NCBI RefSeq assembly: GCF_030580655.1
Contig: NZ_JAUQTB010000006.1
Location: forward strand, 124,001-188,000
Source: Paenibacillus lacisoli
GTDB lineage: Bacteria; Bacillota; Bacilli; Paenibacillales; Paenibacillaceae
Length of the DNA: 64,000 nucleotides
Direction: 5' to 3'
How positions within the stretch are numbered: position 1 is the first letter of the stretch; each line of letters begins with the position of its first letter. Under the pieces are notes generated by a model. The model was not told where the DNA came from and ran no database searches. It saw only the letters and a program-made list of their open reading frames with translations. Positions 40,798 through 50,671 of the stretch are shown in pieces. The position numbers were made by a program, and so were the translations under genes.

Positions 40798-40938
40798 ATC
40801 TTCTACCATCCGGACTATACCGTCGGCTCTGGAATTGCACCAGATCAGTCCCGGGCCAGTGATACGGCCAGAGAGTCGCGGGCTTGGTTCTGCATGGAAC
40901 CTTACCGCCGGTCGGGAATTTCACCCTACCCCGAAGAT
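40798..40938 (-). promoter_or_regulatory. FMN riboswitch (RFN element)
   Basis: The minus strand has ATCTTCGGGGTAGGGTGAAA, TTCCCGACCGGCGGTAAGG, GCCGACGGTATAGTCCGGA and GGTAGAAGAT in order, which are the conserved blocks of the six-stem FMN aptamer. Closing stem ATCTTC/GAAGAT is intact. Confidence 0.97.
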
Positions 40939-41077
40939 CCTTATTCCATTTTATTTTCATGATATCTTAAATTAAGCATATACCTCCAAAGCTTAGATGT
41001 CTATAGGCAAATGAAAATTTCATTTGATTTACAATAGTTCTCATAAAGTTACGTAATTGATATGTAATACCGCAACT

Positions 41078-41107
41078 TTGAAATGGGAAGGAGAAATTTG
41101 GTATTCT
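41078..41107 (+). promoter_or_regulatory. Promoter of the esterase gene
   Basis: TTGAAA, 18 bp, TATTCT, about 45 bp before the start codon. Confidence 0.55.
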
Positions 41108-41151
41108 ATATTTATCATATGAAAGCTATTTCGTAAAGCCGGAAGGGGCGA

Positions 41152-42633
41152 TTGAAAGTGAGTAATCCGATTGTACATACAGGATACGGGCAGATTGAAG
41201 GTAGAGAGACAGACGGCGTACGGGTATGGAAGGGGATTCCCTATGCCAAGCCACCCGTCGGCGAGCTGCGTTTCCGTGCACCGGAACGTCCTGCCAGCTG
41301 GGAAGGAATCCGGGACGGGGAGAGATACGGGCCAATCTGTCCACAGCCCGGATCAGACTTCGGAGCGGTGGAGGGGGGAGACGAGGCCCCTGTCCAATCG
41401 GAGGACTGCCTCTATCTGAACGTGTGGGCGCCTGTGCATGAGGCTGCTGCTGAGCCTGTCCAGCCCAAACCTGTGATGGTATGGATTCATGGCGGAGCTT
41501 TTGTGAACGGATCGGGAAGTGTGCCTATTTATGATGGGGCTGCTCTGGCAGCACAGGGAGATGTTATTGTGGTCACGCTGAATTATCGCCTCGGTCCATT
41601 CGGTTTTATGCACATGGCGCCGCTTGGCGGCGGGTGCGTCTCCAATGCGGGGCTGCTGGATCAGATTGCTGCCCTGCGCTGGGTTCGCGAGGAGATTGCG
41701 GCCTTTGGCGGAGATCCTGAACGTGTGACTGTCTTCGGCGAGTCTGCGGGCGGTATGAGCATTGCATCCCTGCTGGCGATGCCGTCGGCTCAAGGACTGT
41801 TCCAGCGTGCGATCTTGCAAAGCGGCGCTTCGCAGGTCATTGACCCGGGTCTTGCGGGGCAGATCACAGCCGGACTGCTGGCCGAACTCGGTCTGGACGC
41901 TTCCCGCCGGGAAGAGCTGCAGGAAGTGCCGACGGAGATCATTATGTCGGCAGCAGCCTCTCTTCTGGAGCGCTTCGGAGGCAAGCGGGCAATGATGCTG
42001 TTCCAGCCAACCATTGATCCGGCGACGCTGCCGGCAGAACCCCTTGCGGCTGTTGCTTCCGGTGCTTCTACCGGCATTCCTATCGTGATCGGAACGAACA
42101 AAGATGAAGGGGACTATTTCTTCCACGGAGATTCGCCGGTTATGACCCCGGAGCAGATCGATCGATCCCTGCGGGAAATGGCAGGGCTGGACGATGCGAG
42201 CCACCTGACACCGATGTACCCTGCTTCCATCGAGGGACAGGCCCAAATCATGACGGACTTGTTCTTCTGGCGTTCCGCTGTCCGGTTCGCCGAAGCTCAG
42301 GCGCCTCACGCCCCGGTGTGGATGTACCGTTTTGACTGGCATCTGCCGGGTCATCCGTTCTATCATAAAGCCGTTCATGGTGCCGAGATTGTATTTGCTT
42401 TCGGTAACGTTGAACTGCTGAGCAGGATGGGCATCACAGTTAATGAAGAAATCCGCCGTCTGAGCCGTCAGATGGTCGGAGCCTGGTCTGCTTTTGCTCA
42501 CCATGGCACGCCGGATACGGCAGAAGTTGCGTGGACTCTTTATGATGAACACTCACGGGCCACGCTGGTGTATAACGCGGAAACAGAGCTTGTTCATGAT
42601 CCGGATCAGGAGAAGCGCCGGTTATTAGTATAG
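41152..42633 (+). CDS. Type-B carboxylesterase (para-nitrobenzyl esterase family)
   Basis: A 493-residue alpha/beta hydrolase. VWKGIPYAKPPVGELRFRAP near the start and the nucleophile elbow VFGESAGGMSIAS (Ser near residue 199) are diagnostic; the catalytic His lies in the FYHKAVHGAEIVFAF region and the acid before it. No signal peptide. It hydrolyses short-chain esters; the natural substrate is unknown. TTG start at 41152, with a GTG two codons later as alternative (GGAAGGGG upstream). Confidence 0.88.
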   Translation: MKVSNPIVHTGYGQIEGRETDGVRVWKGIPYAKPPVGELRFRAPERPASWEGIRDGERYGPICPQPGSDFGAVEGGDEAPVQSEDCLYLNVWAPVHEAAAEPVQPKPVMVWIHGGAFVNGSGSVPIYDGAALAAQGDVIVVTLNYRLGPFGFMHMAPLGGGCVSNAGLLDQIAALRWVREEIAAFGGDPERVTVFGESAGGMSIASLLAMPSAQGLFQRAILQSGASQVIDPGLAGQITAGLLAELGLDASRREELQEVPTEIIMSAAASLLERFGGKRAMMLFQPTIDPATLPAEPLAAVASGASTGIPIVIGTNKDEGDYFFHGDSPVMTPEQIDRSLREMAGLDDASHLTPMYPASIEGQAQIMTDLFFWRSAVRFAEAQAPHAPVWMYRFDWHLPGHPFYHKAVHGAEIVFAFGNVELLSRMGITVNEEIRRLSRQMVGAWSAFAHHGTPDTAEVAWTLYDEHSRATLVYNAETELVHDPDQEKRRLLV

Positions 42634-42800
42634 ATTCTCAAAACGTGGAGGGATGCGGTGACAGGCCGTATTCCTCTTTTTATATAGAGTCAATATTCAT
42701 GCTCTCTACAATGCTTGTCATGCCCGTCTGCATAATCAGGACAAAACCCTCATAGACATGTATCAATCAAGTGAAAATAAAGTCTGGAGGGGTTGATGCA

Positions 42801-43964
42801 ATGCGCCGCGGTTCATGGATATTGGCCGTTATTATCTGCATTAGTGTTGCACTGGCAGGGTGCGGGAAAAAGGATGCTACGGATGTGGTCAGCGAGTTGA
42901 GTGATGTGGTGAGCGGTCTGGAGCATTATCATGGTTCCGGGCTGATGACTATCCATACCGGAGCAGTCCCTCAGGAATACAAGGTGGATGTCTCCTACCA
43001 GAAGCCGTCGTATTACCGGATTGCCTTGACGAATGCGAAAAAGAATATTACGCAGATCGTTCTGCGTAATGATGACGGAGTTTTTGTAATCACACCTAAT
43101 CTGAACAAAAGCTTCCGTTTCAAAAGTGACTGGCCGGACAACCAGGGGCAGGTCTACCTGTATGAGACGTTGATCCGCAGCATCATTGGCGATGAGACAC
43201 GCCAGTTTGTGGCGGATGACCAGTCTTACGTATTTGATGTTGCAGCCAACTATAACTCCCACTCGCTGGAACGCCAAAAAATCTGGCTTAACAAAAAGGA
43301 TTATACGCCAAAGCAGGTGCAGGTCTCCGACTCTAATGCGAAGGTCGTTGTAGACCTGAAATTTGATGCCTTCGATCTGGGAGCCAAGTTCAATGCGGAC
43401 TACTTCAGTATGAAAAACAACATGAATGCAGCCGCAGGCGCGGCGCCGCAGACGATGGCCGAGGTGGATGAGAATGGAAATCCGGTGAAGGGCGGTCAGG
43501 ATCAAGGGGCGGCAGCTGCAGGAGAAGGCACTGCACAAGCAAGCGAACCGGATAAGCAAGGCTCTGATGCAGCCGGATCCCAAGGAACCGAAGATACAGC
43601 GGCCAGCGATGGAGATGCCGCAGCAGGTGATTTCGGCGTTATTCAGCCGACCTATGTCCCGGAAGGGGTTGCCCTGAAGGACAATCCTGAAATTACGGAA
43701 AGCGACAATCACAGCGTCATGCTGCGGTATGAGGGAACTTACAACTATACCATCGTGGAGTCCAGACCTTCGGATTTTGCGGTCATGCTGCCGCAGGGAA
43801 CACCTGTGCAGCTGAGCTCCGGTGTCGGGGTGCTGACCGGCGAGGTACAGCAGACCCTGACCTGGCTGGATGAAGGGGTACAGTACAAGATAACGAGCGG
43901 GGATCTGCCGGTCAGTGAAATGATTCAGATTGCCGCTTCTATGGAAGATCAATCGGGTAAATAA
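42801..43964 (+). CDS. ydcC: LolA-like sporulation/germination lipoprotein, YdcC-like
   Basis: 387 residues from the ATG with GGAGGGG eight bases upstream. A lipoprotein signal (ILAVIICISVALAGC) is followed by a LolA/LolB-like lipid-binding fold (residues ~25-215), an Ala/Gly/Gln/Asp-rich linker and a C-terminal DUF4367-like domain. B. subtilis YdcC has the same position upstream of alr; related GerS is needed for spore cortex hydrolysis in clostridia. Role in spores is inferred. Confidence 0.82.
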   Translation: MRRGSWILAVIICISVALAGCGKKDATDVVSELSDVVSGLEHYHGSGLMTIHTGAVPQEYKVDVSYQKPSYYRIALTNAKKNITQIVLRNDDGVFVITPNLNKSFRFKSDWPDNQGQVYLYETLIRSIIGDETRQFVADDQSYVFDVAANYNSHSLERQKIWLNKKDYTPKQVQVSDSNAKVVVDLKFDAFDLGAKFNADYFSMKNNMNAAAGAAPQTMAEVDENGNPVKGGQDQGAAAAGEGTAQASEPDKQGSDAAGSQGTEDTAASDGDAAAGDFGVIQPTYVPEGVALKDNPEITESDNHSVMLRYEGTYNYTIVESRPSDFAVMLPQGTPVQLSSGVGVLTGEVQQTLTWLDEGVQYKITSGDLPVSEMIQIAASMEDQSGK

Positions 43965-43972
43965 TACGTTGT

Positions 43973-44037
43973 AGGCGGCATTCAGGAGGGGACTGGAGTG
44001 ATTTCGACTCCTCTACAGCCAACTGGATCCGCCTTTT
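43973..44037 (+). terminator. Terminator after the ydcC-like gene
   Basis: AGGCGG pairs with CCGCCT around an inner hairpin; TTTTC follows. Confidence 0.55.
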
Positions 44038-44166
44038 CTCTTTATTTTCGCGTGTTGATGGTACTTGTCAAAAAGGGCCTTTTCCACTGATTTGACAGCT
44101 TGGTGTGGGAACATTACCATTGTCACTGTACTGTTTACAAGGTGATGTTCAAAAAGCGGAGTATAG

Positions 44167-45366
44167 ATGGAGAAGGTGAACTGTTTGCAAGTACAATACC
44201 GACCGACCCAAGCTGTTCTGGACTTGGATCATTTGCGTCATAACTATATGTCTTTCCGTCAGGCCCTCCCCGGGGATATGAAACTGCTGGCATGCGTCAA
44301 GGCGAATGCCTACGGTCATGGAGCCGTTGAAATTTCCAGAGAACTGGAGGCGCTGGGTGCCGATTATTTGAGCGTGGCTTTTCTGGATGAAGCGATTGAA
44401 CTGCGCCGTGCAGGCATACAGCTGCCGATCCTCGTACTGGGCTACACACCGCCTGAGGGGGTCGAGACAGCCTGGCTGAACGATGTAACGATCACTCTAT
44501 TCAGTGAAGAGGTACTGGAAGCTATCCGCACACTGGATCGGAACAGGAATGACCGCAAACTGAAGGTGCACATCAAAATTGACAGCGGAATGGGTCGTTT
44601 GGGTCTTCTGCCTGGAGCGTCAGCCGTTTCCTTCATTGAAGAGGTGCTGAAGCTGCAGCAGGTGGAGCTGGAAGGCATGTTTACCCATTTTGCCAGAGCG
44701 GATGAAGAGGATAAAAACTATACACTGGTGCAGTATCAACGGTTTCAGAGCGTGGTGGAAGCGCTGGGAGAAAAAGGACTACACATCCCGATCATACATA
44801 CGGGCAACAGTGCCACGGCCATTGATATGCCTTCGCTGTCCTACAACATGGTGCGGATCGGCATCAGCTTGTACGGCTTATACCCATCGGCGGAGGTGAA
44901 CCGGGTCAATGTGGAACTGGTTCCGGTCTTGACGCTTAAGACTCGTCTGGTCTTCGTCAAAACATTACCGCCCGATTGGGGAATCAGCTATGGCACACGG
45001 TATGTGACCTCACAGAATGAAGTGATCGGCACACTTCCGGTTGGTTATGCTGATGGTTATTCCCGCATGCTTAGCGGCAAGGCGGAAGTTCTGATACGCG
45101 GCCGCCGCGTTCCTGTCCTCGGTACAATCTGCATGGACCAGTGCATGATTTCATTGCAATCTTTCGCGGAGGAAGCGGAAGAAATTCAGAGCGGCGAAGA
45201 GGTTGTTCTCATCGGCCAGCAGGGCAGCGCCTGCATCCCCGCAGAGGAATTGGCCGCCATGATCGGAACCATCAACTATGAGTTGGTCTGCAGTGTTGCG
45301 CACCGGGTTCCTCGTGTATATACACGGGCCGGCGCCCCTGTCGCTTTTGTTAATCCGCTGGTGTAA
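44167..45366 (+). CDS. alr: Alanine racemase
   Basis: 399 residues, PLP enzyme making D-alanine for peptidoglycan. VKANAYGHGAVEISREL carries the PLP lysine; HIKIDSGMGRLGL, VRIGISLYGLYPS and the C-terminal ISYGTRYVTSQ (catalytic Tyr) and GTICMDQCMI are all present. ATG 44167 has GGAG five bases upstream, but TTG 44185 with AAGGTG is equally plausible. The order ydcC-alr-ndoAI-ndoA matches B. subtilis. Confidence 0.96.
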   Translation: MEKVNCLQVQYRPTQAVLDLDHLRHNYMSFRQALPGDMKLLACVKANAYGHGAVEISRELEALGADYLSVAFLDEAIELRRAGIQLPILVLGYTPPEGVETAWLNDVTITLFSEEVLEAIRTLDRNRNDRKLKVHIKIDSGMGRLGLLPGASAVSFIEEVLKLQQVELEGMFTHFARADEEDKNYTLVQYQRFQSVVEALGEKGLHIPIIHTGNSATAIDMPSLSYNMVRIGISLYGLYPSAEVNRVNVELVPVLTLKTRLVFVKTLPPDWGISYGTRYVTSQNEVIGTLPVGYADGYSRMLSGKAEVLIRGRRVPVLGTICMDQCMISLQSFAEEAEEIQSGEEVVLIGQQGSACIPAEELAAMIGTINYELVCSVAHRVPRVYTRAGAPVAFVNPLV

Positions 45367-45676
45367 GGCTGTCGGATAAAGCATTATGGTGTATTTTTTC
45401 AGGAATATCAGGAGAATAAAGGAATTGTCCTACGGGTACCGAATCTTAAGAGTAACAAGGGATTGACGCAATGATATCCTTTAACCGCCCGTTATGATCT
45501 GATGCTCATGTATTCCTTTCCAGAGCATAGACTCTATACGTAAACTGCCTTGTAGTTTATAATGGGATGCAGCATAGATGATATACGTGAGGCATATATA
45601 TTCTCTTGTATAATTTACCTGGAATAACGTTATAATGGTACACATGGCGACAAGGTTTGTGGGGGTGGAAGAGGAA
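45367..45676. other. Intergenic region with mazEF promoter
   Basis: About 310 bp between alr and the antitoxin gene. TATAAT at 45631-45636 (in GTTATAATGG) is a good -10, about 40 bp before the GTG; TTGTAT 19 bp upstream is a long-spaced -35. Nothing else is recognised. Confidence 0.5.
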
Positions 45677-45958
45677 GTGGCCAATTTGCAGAACACCAAA
45701 AGGATCATGATCAGCCTGCCGGACCATCTCTTGCAAGAGGTGGACGGGATCGTAGCGATGGAGAATTCCAACCGCAGCGAGTTTATCAGGCAGGCCATGA
45801 AGCTGTATTTGAGCGAACGGAAGAAGCGCTACATCCGGGAAGCCATGCAGCGTGGGTACATGGAAATGGCGAAGATCAACCTGACCATGGCATCAGAGGC
45901 TTTTCACGCCGAAGAAGATGCAGACAACACTCTAGGCCGCACAGTTAGCGGGGTGTAA
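45677..45958 (+). CDS. ndoAI: Antitoxin EndoAI (MazE-type)
   Basis: 93 residues from GTG 45677, the same length as B. subtilis EndoAI; the open frame extends upstream without a ribosome site. An N-terminal ribbon-helix-helix domain (RIMISLPDHLLQEVDGIVAM with SEFIRQAMKLYL) binds DNA, and a C-terminal RGYMEMAKINLTMASEAFHA segment wraps the toxin. It neutralises the EndoA ribonuclease encoded six bases downstream and autoregulates the pair. Confidence 0.93.
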   Translation: MANLQNTKRIMISLPDHLLQEVDGIVAMENSNRSEFIRQAMKLYLSERKKRYIREAMQRGYMEMAKINLTMASEAFHAEEDADNTLGRTVSGV

Positions 45959-45964
45959 TCCATA

Positions 45965-46315
45965 TTGATCGTAAAGCGCGGCGACGTATTTTTTGCTGAT
46001 CTTTCACCTGTTGTCGGATCGGAGCAGGGGGGAGTCAGGCCGGTACTTGTGATTCAGAACGATATCGGCAACCGGTTCAGCCCTACCGTAATTGTGGCGG
46101 CTATCACGGCCCAGATACAAAAAGCGAAGCTGCCGACGCATGTTGAAATTGACGCAGCGACGCACGGCTTTGACCGGGACTCTGTTGTCCTGCTGGAGCA
46201 GATCCGGACGATCGACAAGCAGAGGCTGACCGACAAGATCACGCATCTGGATGATGAGACGATGCGCAAGGTAAGCGAATCCCTTCAGATCAGTCTTGGT
46301 TTGATTGACTTTTAG
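45965..46315 (+). CDS. ndoA: Endoribonuclease EndoA (MazF-type toxin)
   Basis: 116 residues, TTG start. [20 protein letters not shown] (catalytic Arg), [34 protein letters not shown] (catalytic Thr) match B. subtilis EndoA, which cuts single-stranded RNA at UACAU. It is held inactive by EndoAI. Confidence 0.96.
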   Translation: MIVKRGDVFFADLSPVVGSEQGGVRPVLVIQNDIGNRFSPTVIVAAITAQIQKAKLPTHVEIDAATHGFDRDSVVLLEQIRTIDKQRLTDKITHLDDETMRKVSESLQISLGLIDF

Positions 46316-46428
46316 GAGCTCACCTTGGACACGCTTAACAAGTGATGATGGAGGATCAGGTTCATCCCTCACAGACAAGCGATGATTACAGCAGATCAAA
46401 CAGATCAATAATACAGGCCAGGACGAAG

Positions 46429-46466
46429 AAAAGGGACAGTGCAAAGGCACTGTTCCTTTTCTTTTG
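46429..46466 (+). terminator. Terminator of ndoAI-ndoA
   Basis: GAAAAGGGACAGTGC/GCACTGTTCCTTTTC, then TTTT. Confidence 0.85.
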
Positions 46467-46630
46467 AACTCAAGTGGAATTAGGGATAGAACCCGGCAGC
46501 GGCTTGGGCTATAATGACGTAGTGATACTTGTACACGCTGCATCATTCAAGAGATGGTTTGGGCAGCATGCTGACTTGTAAACGATTACTTGTTGAAGTC
46601 CTTATGTGGACTGTTAAGGAGGCAATGACT

Positions 46631-48826
46631 ATGGCAATCTTTGTACATGACAATGAACTTCAATTCCATCTTCAGAGCAAAAGTGCAAGCTATGTTTTTC
46701 AGGTGCTGCCCTCGGGATATGTCAATCATTTGTATTATGGTAAGCGTTTGCGCGACCATGACTTGTCATGGTTAACGAACCGTGTGGAACGGGCGTCATT
46801 TAGTCCTAATCCCGTCAATGAAGACCGGACAATATCGCTGGATACGCTCCCGCAGGAGCTCCCTGTCTACGGAACCAGTGATTTCCGTCATCCGGCTGTG
46901 CAGATCCGCCAGCATAACGGCTCAACTATTACAGAGTTTACATATAAGGGCTACCGTATTGTGAAGGGAAAACCTGCACTGGAAGGACTGCCTTCCACCT
47001 ATGTGGAGCAGGAAGATGAGGCAGTTACGCTTTATGTTGAACTGCAGGATCAAGTTGCTGGGGTAGAGATTGAACTGGCTTATACGGTGTTTGAGCCGTA
47101 TGACGCGATTACCCGCTCGATGAAGATTTCGAATACCGGTCAGGCATCGGTTGAGATTCTGCGCGCACTTAGTGCAGCGGTGGATTTCCCGCACGCCCAA
47201 TTCGATTGGCTGCAGCTGTCCGGTGCCTGGACGCGTGAACGCGATATGTTCCGCCGTCCACTGACCCCGGGTACGGTGAGTGTAGAGAGCCGCCGCGGGG
47301 CAAGCGGCCATCAGCAGAACCCATTCGCTGCACTGATGGCTCCGGGTACGGATGAAGATCATGGCGAGGTTTATGGGTTCAGTCTTGTATACAGCGGAAG
47401 TTTTGTTGCGCAGGCTGAGGTAGACCAGTTCGGTACTACACGCCTGTCTGCGGGAATTAATCCATTCGACTTCGGCTGGCAGCTGCCGGCAGGGGCGTCC
47501 TTCCAGACGCCTGAGGTTGTTATGGTCTACACAGACAAGGGGCTGAGCGGCATGTCGCATACGTACCATCGTCTGTACCGCGAACGTCTGGCACGCGGCA
47601 AGTTCCGGGACGAGGTGCGCCCGGTCCTCGTGAATAACTGGGAAGCGACCTATTTTCAGTTCAATGCGGAGAAGATCGAATCCATTGCAACCGCCGGCAA
47701 GGAGCTCGGAATTGAGCTGTTCGTGCTGGATGACGGCTGGTTCGGACACCGGGATAACGATGACAGCTCGCTTGGGGATTGGGTTGTTGATTTCAACAAG
47801 CTGCCGAACGGCCTGGATGATTTGGTGAATCGGATCACGTCGCAAGGTATGGGCTTTGGTCTGTGGTTCGAGCCCGAAATGATCTCTCCAGATAGTGACC
47901 TGTATCGTGAGCATCCGGACTGGTGCCTGCATGTGCCGGATCGCCGCCGGACGCAGGGGCGCCAGCAGCTCGTGTTGGATTTCTCCCGCCAGGATGTGCG
48001 CGATGAGATCGTTCGCATGATGACGGCAATTCTGGGAAGTGCACCGATTACCTATGTGAAGTGGGACATGAACCGTAACATGACAGAGATCGGATCCGCT
48101 CTCCTGAAGCCGGAGAATCAGCGGGAGACCGCCCACCGTTATATGCTGGGACTCTACGAGGTCATGGAGCGTGTAACCACGTCCTTCCCGGACATTCTGT
48201 TCGAGAGCTGCTCCGGCGGCGGCGGCCGCTTCGACCCGGGAATGCTGTATTACATGCCGCAGACCTGGACTAGTGATAACACCGATGCCGTCTCACGTCT
48301 GCGTATCCAATACGGAACCAGTCTGGTATATCCGGTGAGCTCCATGGGCTCGCATGTATCTGCGGTTCCGAATCATCAGGTCGGACGCTCGACCTCGCTC
48401 CAGACCCGGGGGCTTGTAGCCATGTCTGGTAACTTCGGCTACGAACTGGATCTGACTCATTTTACCGAGGATGAGCGTCAGATCGTGCGGGATCAGGTCA
48501 GCCTGTACAAGGAGATTCGGGGACTGGTGCAGTTCGGTACCTTCCACCGCCTGGTGAGTCCGTTTGAAGGTCAGGGACGTGAAGCTGCCTGGATGTTCGT
48601 CGCAGCTGACGAATCCGAAGCGATTGTATTCTACTTCCGCGTGCTGGCCGAGCCGAACAGTCCCCTGCGCCGCCTGAAGCTCAAAGGGCTTGATCCTCAG
48701 GCTGATTACAGCATCGAAGGGGCAGAAGGCATACGAGGTGGAGATGCCCTGATGTACGGCGGTATTTCGGTAGGGCTCCCGCTGGGGGATTACCATAGCG
48801 AATTCTATCGTCTGAAGCGTGTATAA
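46631..48826 (+). CDS. GH36 alpha-galactosidase
   Basis: 731 residues from the ATG eight bases after AAGGAGG; an upstream in-frame stretch to 46529 lacks a ribosome site. The enzyme has the N-terminal beta-supersandwich, then a TIM barrel with IELFVLDDGWFGHRDND, YVKWDMNRN (nucleophile Asp) and the C-motif ESCSGGGGRFDPGML (the acid/base Asp follows in WTSDNTDA). It hydrolyses raffinose-family and melibiose galactosides in the cytoplasm (no signal peptide). Standalone gene with its own terminator. Confidence 0.93.
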   Translation: MAIFVHDNELQFHLQSKSASYVFQVLPSGYVNHLYYGKRLRDHDLSWLTNRVERASFSPNPVNEDRTISLDTLPQELPVYGTSDFRHPAVQIRQHNGSTITEFTYKGYRIVKGKPALEGLPSTYVEQEDEAVTLYVELQDQVAGVEIELAYTVFEPYDAITRSMKISNTGQASVEILRALSAAVDFPHAQFDWLQLSGAWTRERDMFRRPLTPGTVSVESRRGASGHQQNPFAALMAPGTDEDHGEVYGFSLVYSGSFVAQAEVDQFGTTRLSAGINPFDFGWQLPAGASFQTPEVVMVYTDKGLSGMSHTYHRLYRERLARGKFRDEVRPVLVNNWEATYFQFNAEKIESIATAGKELGIELFVLDDGWFGHRDNDDSSLGDWVVDFNKLPNGLDDLVNRITSQGMGFGLWFEPEMISPDSDLYREHPDWCLHVPDRRRTQGRQQLVLDFSRQDVRDEIVRMMTAILGSAPITYVKWDMNRNMTEIGSALLKPENQRETAHRYMLGLYEVMERVTTSFPDILFESCSGGGGRFDPGMLYYMPQTWTSDNTDAVSRLRIQYGTSLVYPVSSMGSHVSAVPNHQVGRSTSLQTRGLVAMSGNFGYELDLTHFTEDERQIVRDQVSLYKEIRGLVQFGTFHRLVSPFEGQGREAAWMFVAADESEAIVFYFRVLAEPNSPLRRLKLKGLDPQADYSIEGAEGIRGGDALMYGGISVGLPLGDYHSEFYRLKRV

Positions 48827-48856
48827 TCTGAGGCATGGATAATTTATTGTCCAGTG

Positions 48857-48886
48857 AAAAAGACTGCCATTGCGGCAGTCTTTTTG
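48857..48886 (+). terminator. Terminator of the alpha-galactosidase gene
   Basis: AAAAAGACTGCC/GGCAGTCTTTTT with a five-base loop. Confidence 0.9.
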
Positions 48887-48977
48887 CTTGTTTCTGGCGT
48901 CTTTTCGGAGGACTAGAGGATGATATAATAGGTGAAAAGCTCTGGGAGCACCGGAGGGACGATGGGGGCGATAAGGA

Positions 48978-49952
48978 TTGAAAGCCATACTGCTGGGGCT
49001 GGTATCCGCCCTGTTTTTTGCAATTACTTTTGTGCTAAACCGTTCGATGGAGCTGTCCGGAGGGAGCTGGATCTGGAGCGCCTCGCTGCGCTATCTGTTT
49101 ATGCTGCCCATGCTGCTTTTGCTGGTGCTGCCGCAGCGTAAGCTGTTCCCGCTTCTTCATGTCATGCGGGAGCGGCCGGGAATGTGGGTGCTGTGGAGTC
49201 TGGTCGGATTCGGTCTCTTTTACATACCGATCTGTATGGCTTCAGCATATTCTCCAGGCTGGCTGGTAGCGGGAACGTGGCAATTAACCATTATATGCGG
49301 TTCCCTGCTGGCCCCTTTGTTCTGGGTTACGGTACCGGGACAAGGGGGGCTGATTCGAACCAGAGGTATGATTCCTTTAAAGGGACTGTTCATGTCGCTC
49401 CTGATTTTGCTGGGTGTTGTCCTGATGCAGCTCGAACAGGCACGGACCATACCATTCAGCCACCTGCTATGGGGGACCCTGCCTATAATTATTGCAGCCT
49501 TCGCATATCCTCTGGGCAACCGTAAAATGATGGAGCTTACCGGAGGGAGGCTGGATGCCCTGCAGCGTGTACTGGGAATGACACTGGCCAGTCTGCCGCT
49601 GTGGGTTATCTTGTCCGGATTCGGAATCGCCGCGGCCGGTCTGCCAAGCCGGGAGCAGGTTATGCAGTCGGTTTTGGTTGCGCTGTTCTCAGGCGTCGTT
49701 GCAACCGTACTGTTCTTCAAGGCTACTGATATGGCACAGGGCAGTATGCACAAGCTGGGTGCTGTCGAAGCCACTCAATCGATGGAGGTGCTTTTTGCCC
49801 TGGCGGGGGAGCTGATTATACTGAATGCGCCGCTGCCTTCGCTGCTGTCCTGGATCGGGATGGGGATCGTCATTATCGGTATGGTGCTTCACAGCACAGT
49901 ACCGCATAAGAAGCCCGGACCGGTCTCTGCCAATGAACGGCATGTCTCCTGA
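48978..49952 (+). CDS. DMT-superfamily multidrug-efflux-type transporter
   Basis: 324 residues, about ten helices, PF13536-type. N-terminal GLVSALFFAITFVLNRSMEL and C-terminal GAVEATQSMEVLFALAGELI resemble the branch represented by the 18.9-kb gene. TTG start with a weak AAGG site. No riboswitch is visible in its short leader. Substrate unknown. A terminator follows (50001-50029). Confidence 0.82.
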   Translation: MKAILLGLVSALFFAITFVLNRSMELSGGSWIWSASLRYLFMLPMLLLLVLPQRKLFPLLHVMRERPGMWVLWSLVGFGLFYIPICMASAYSPGWLVAGTWQLTIICGSLLAPLFWVTVPGQGGLIRTRGMIPLKGLFMSLLILLGVVLMQLEQARTIPFSHLLWGTLPIIIAAFAYPLGNRKMMELTGGRLDALQRVLGMTLASLPLWVILSGFGIAAAGLPSREQVMQSVLVALFSGVVATVLFFKATDMAQGSMHKLGAVEATQSMEVLFALAGELIILNAPLPSLLSWIGMGIVIIGMVLHSTVPHKKPGPVSANERHVS

Positions 49953-50000
49953 ACTTCATCCGCCGTGATCTGCATGGATAGTCCAGGACCTATTCGCGTG

Positions 50001-50029
50001 ACCTTTCTCCGCTGGAGAGAGGTTTTTTT
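50001..50029 (+). terminator. Terminator of the DMT gene
   Basis: ACCTTTCTCC/GGAGAGAGGT, loop GCT, then seven T. Confidence 0.9.
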
Positions 50030-50107
50030 ATTTATTTGGAAAATAATGCAACCTGAAAGGATCGGGATGCATCTTAGTAGGTGAGAGGGAGGGCGAGTAA
50101 TCTGAAT

Positions 50108-50671
50108 ATGGAGGAGCAAGCGCAGCAGGATGAAGCCGCCCTACGAGAATGGATGAACCGGTATGGAGATCATCTGCTTCGAACGGCGGTCATGCTGCTG
50201 AAGGATTATCAGACTGCGGAAGAAGTGGTGCAGGACACATTCGTGCAGGCTTTTCGCAAGGCGGATCAGCTGAAGGAACCATCCCGGCTCAAAAGCTGGC
50301 TGACGGCAATCACGGTAAACGGCTGCAGAATGCGGCAGCGGCGCTGGAGTTGGAAATATATCTTTCCATCCGAGATAGGGAATACAGAGAATCCGGCAGA
50401 TGAACGGCAGGGACCCGAATCAAGACTGCTGGCGGCTTCACGTAACGAAGAACTGAAGAGGGCGGTACAGAAACTGAGCTATAACTACCGGGAAACCGTG
50501 GTGCTGTACTACTATAATGAATATTCGGTCGAAGAAATTACAGAGCTGCTCGGCTGCAGTACCAACACCATTAAATCCAGATTAAGACGTGGGCGGGCAA
50601 AGCTGCGTGAGCTGTGGGAAAAGGAGGAGCAGGAATTTGAGCGAAGACAGACTGCCCCCAAACAATTGTAA
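50108..50671 (+). CDS. ECF-type RNA polymerase sigma factor
   Basis: 187 residues. Region 2 is LLRTAVMLLKDYQTAEEVVQ with DTFVQAFRKADQL, and region 4 is LSYNYRETVVLYYYNEYSVE with EELLGCSTNTIKSRLRRG-like helix-turn-helix. The ATG is far from GGAGGG (17 bases), and a CTG at 50102 is better spaced; the true start is uncertain by two codons. The downstream gene overlaps by 35 bases and encodes a one-helix membrane protein, as expected for its anti-sigma factor. Confidence 0.88.
   Translation: MEEQAQQDEAALREWMNRYGDHLLRTAVMLLKDYQTAEEVVQDTFVQAFRKADQLKEPSRLKSWLTAITVNGCRMRQRRWSWKYIFPSEIGNTENPADERQGPESRLLAASRNEELKRAVQKLSYNYRETVVLYYYNEYSVEEITELLGCSTNTIKSRLRRGRAKLRELWEKEEQEFERRQTAPKQL

Noticed and set aside
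41353..42552. Antisense open frame of 399 codons over the esterase gene
   Set aside because: No ribosome site and His/Gln/Arg-rich low-quality translation; the esterase on the plus strand has full motifs.
46922..48136. Antisense frame of 404 codons over the alpha-galactosidase
   Set aside because: Shadow frame; the plus strand carries complete GH36 motifs.
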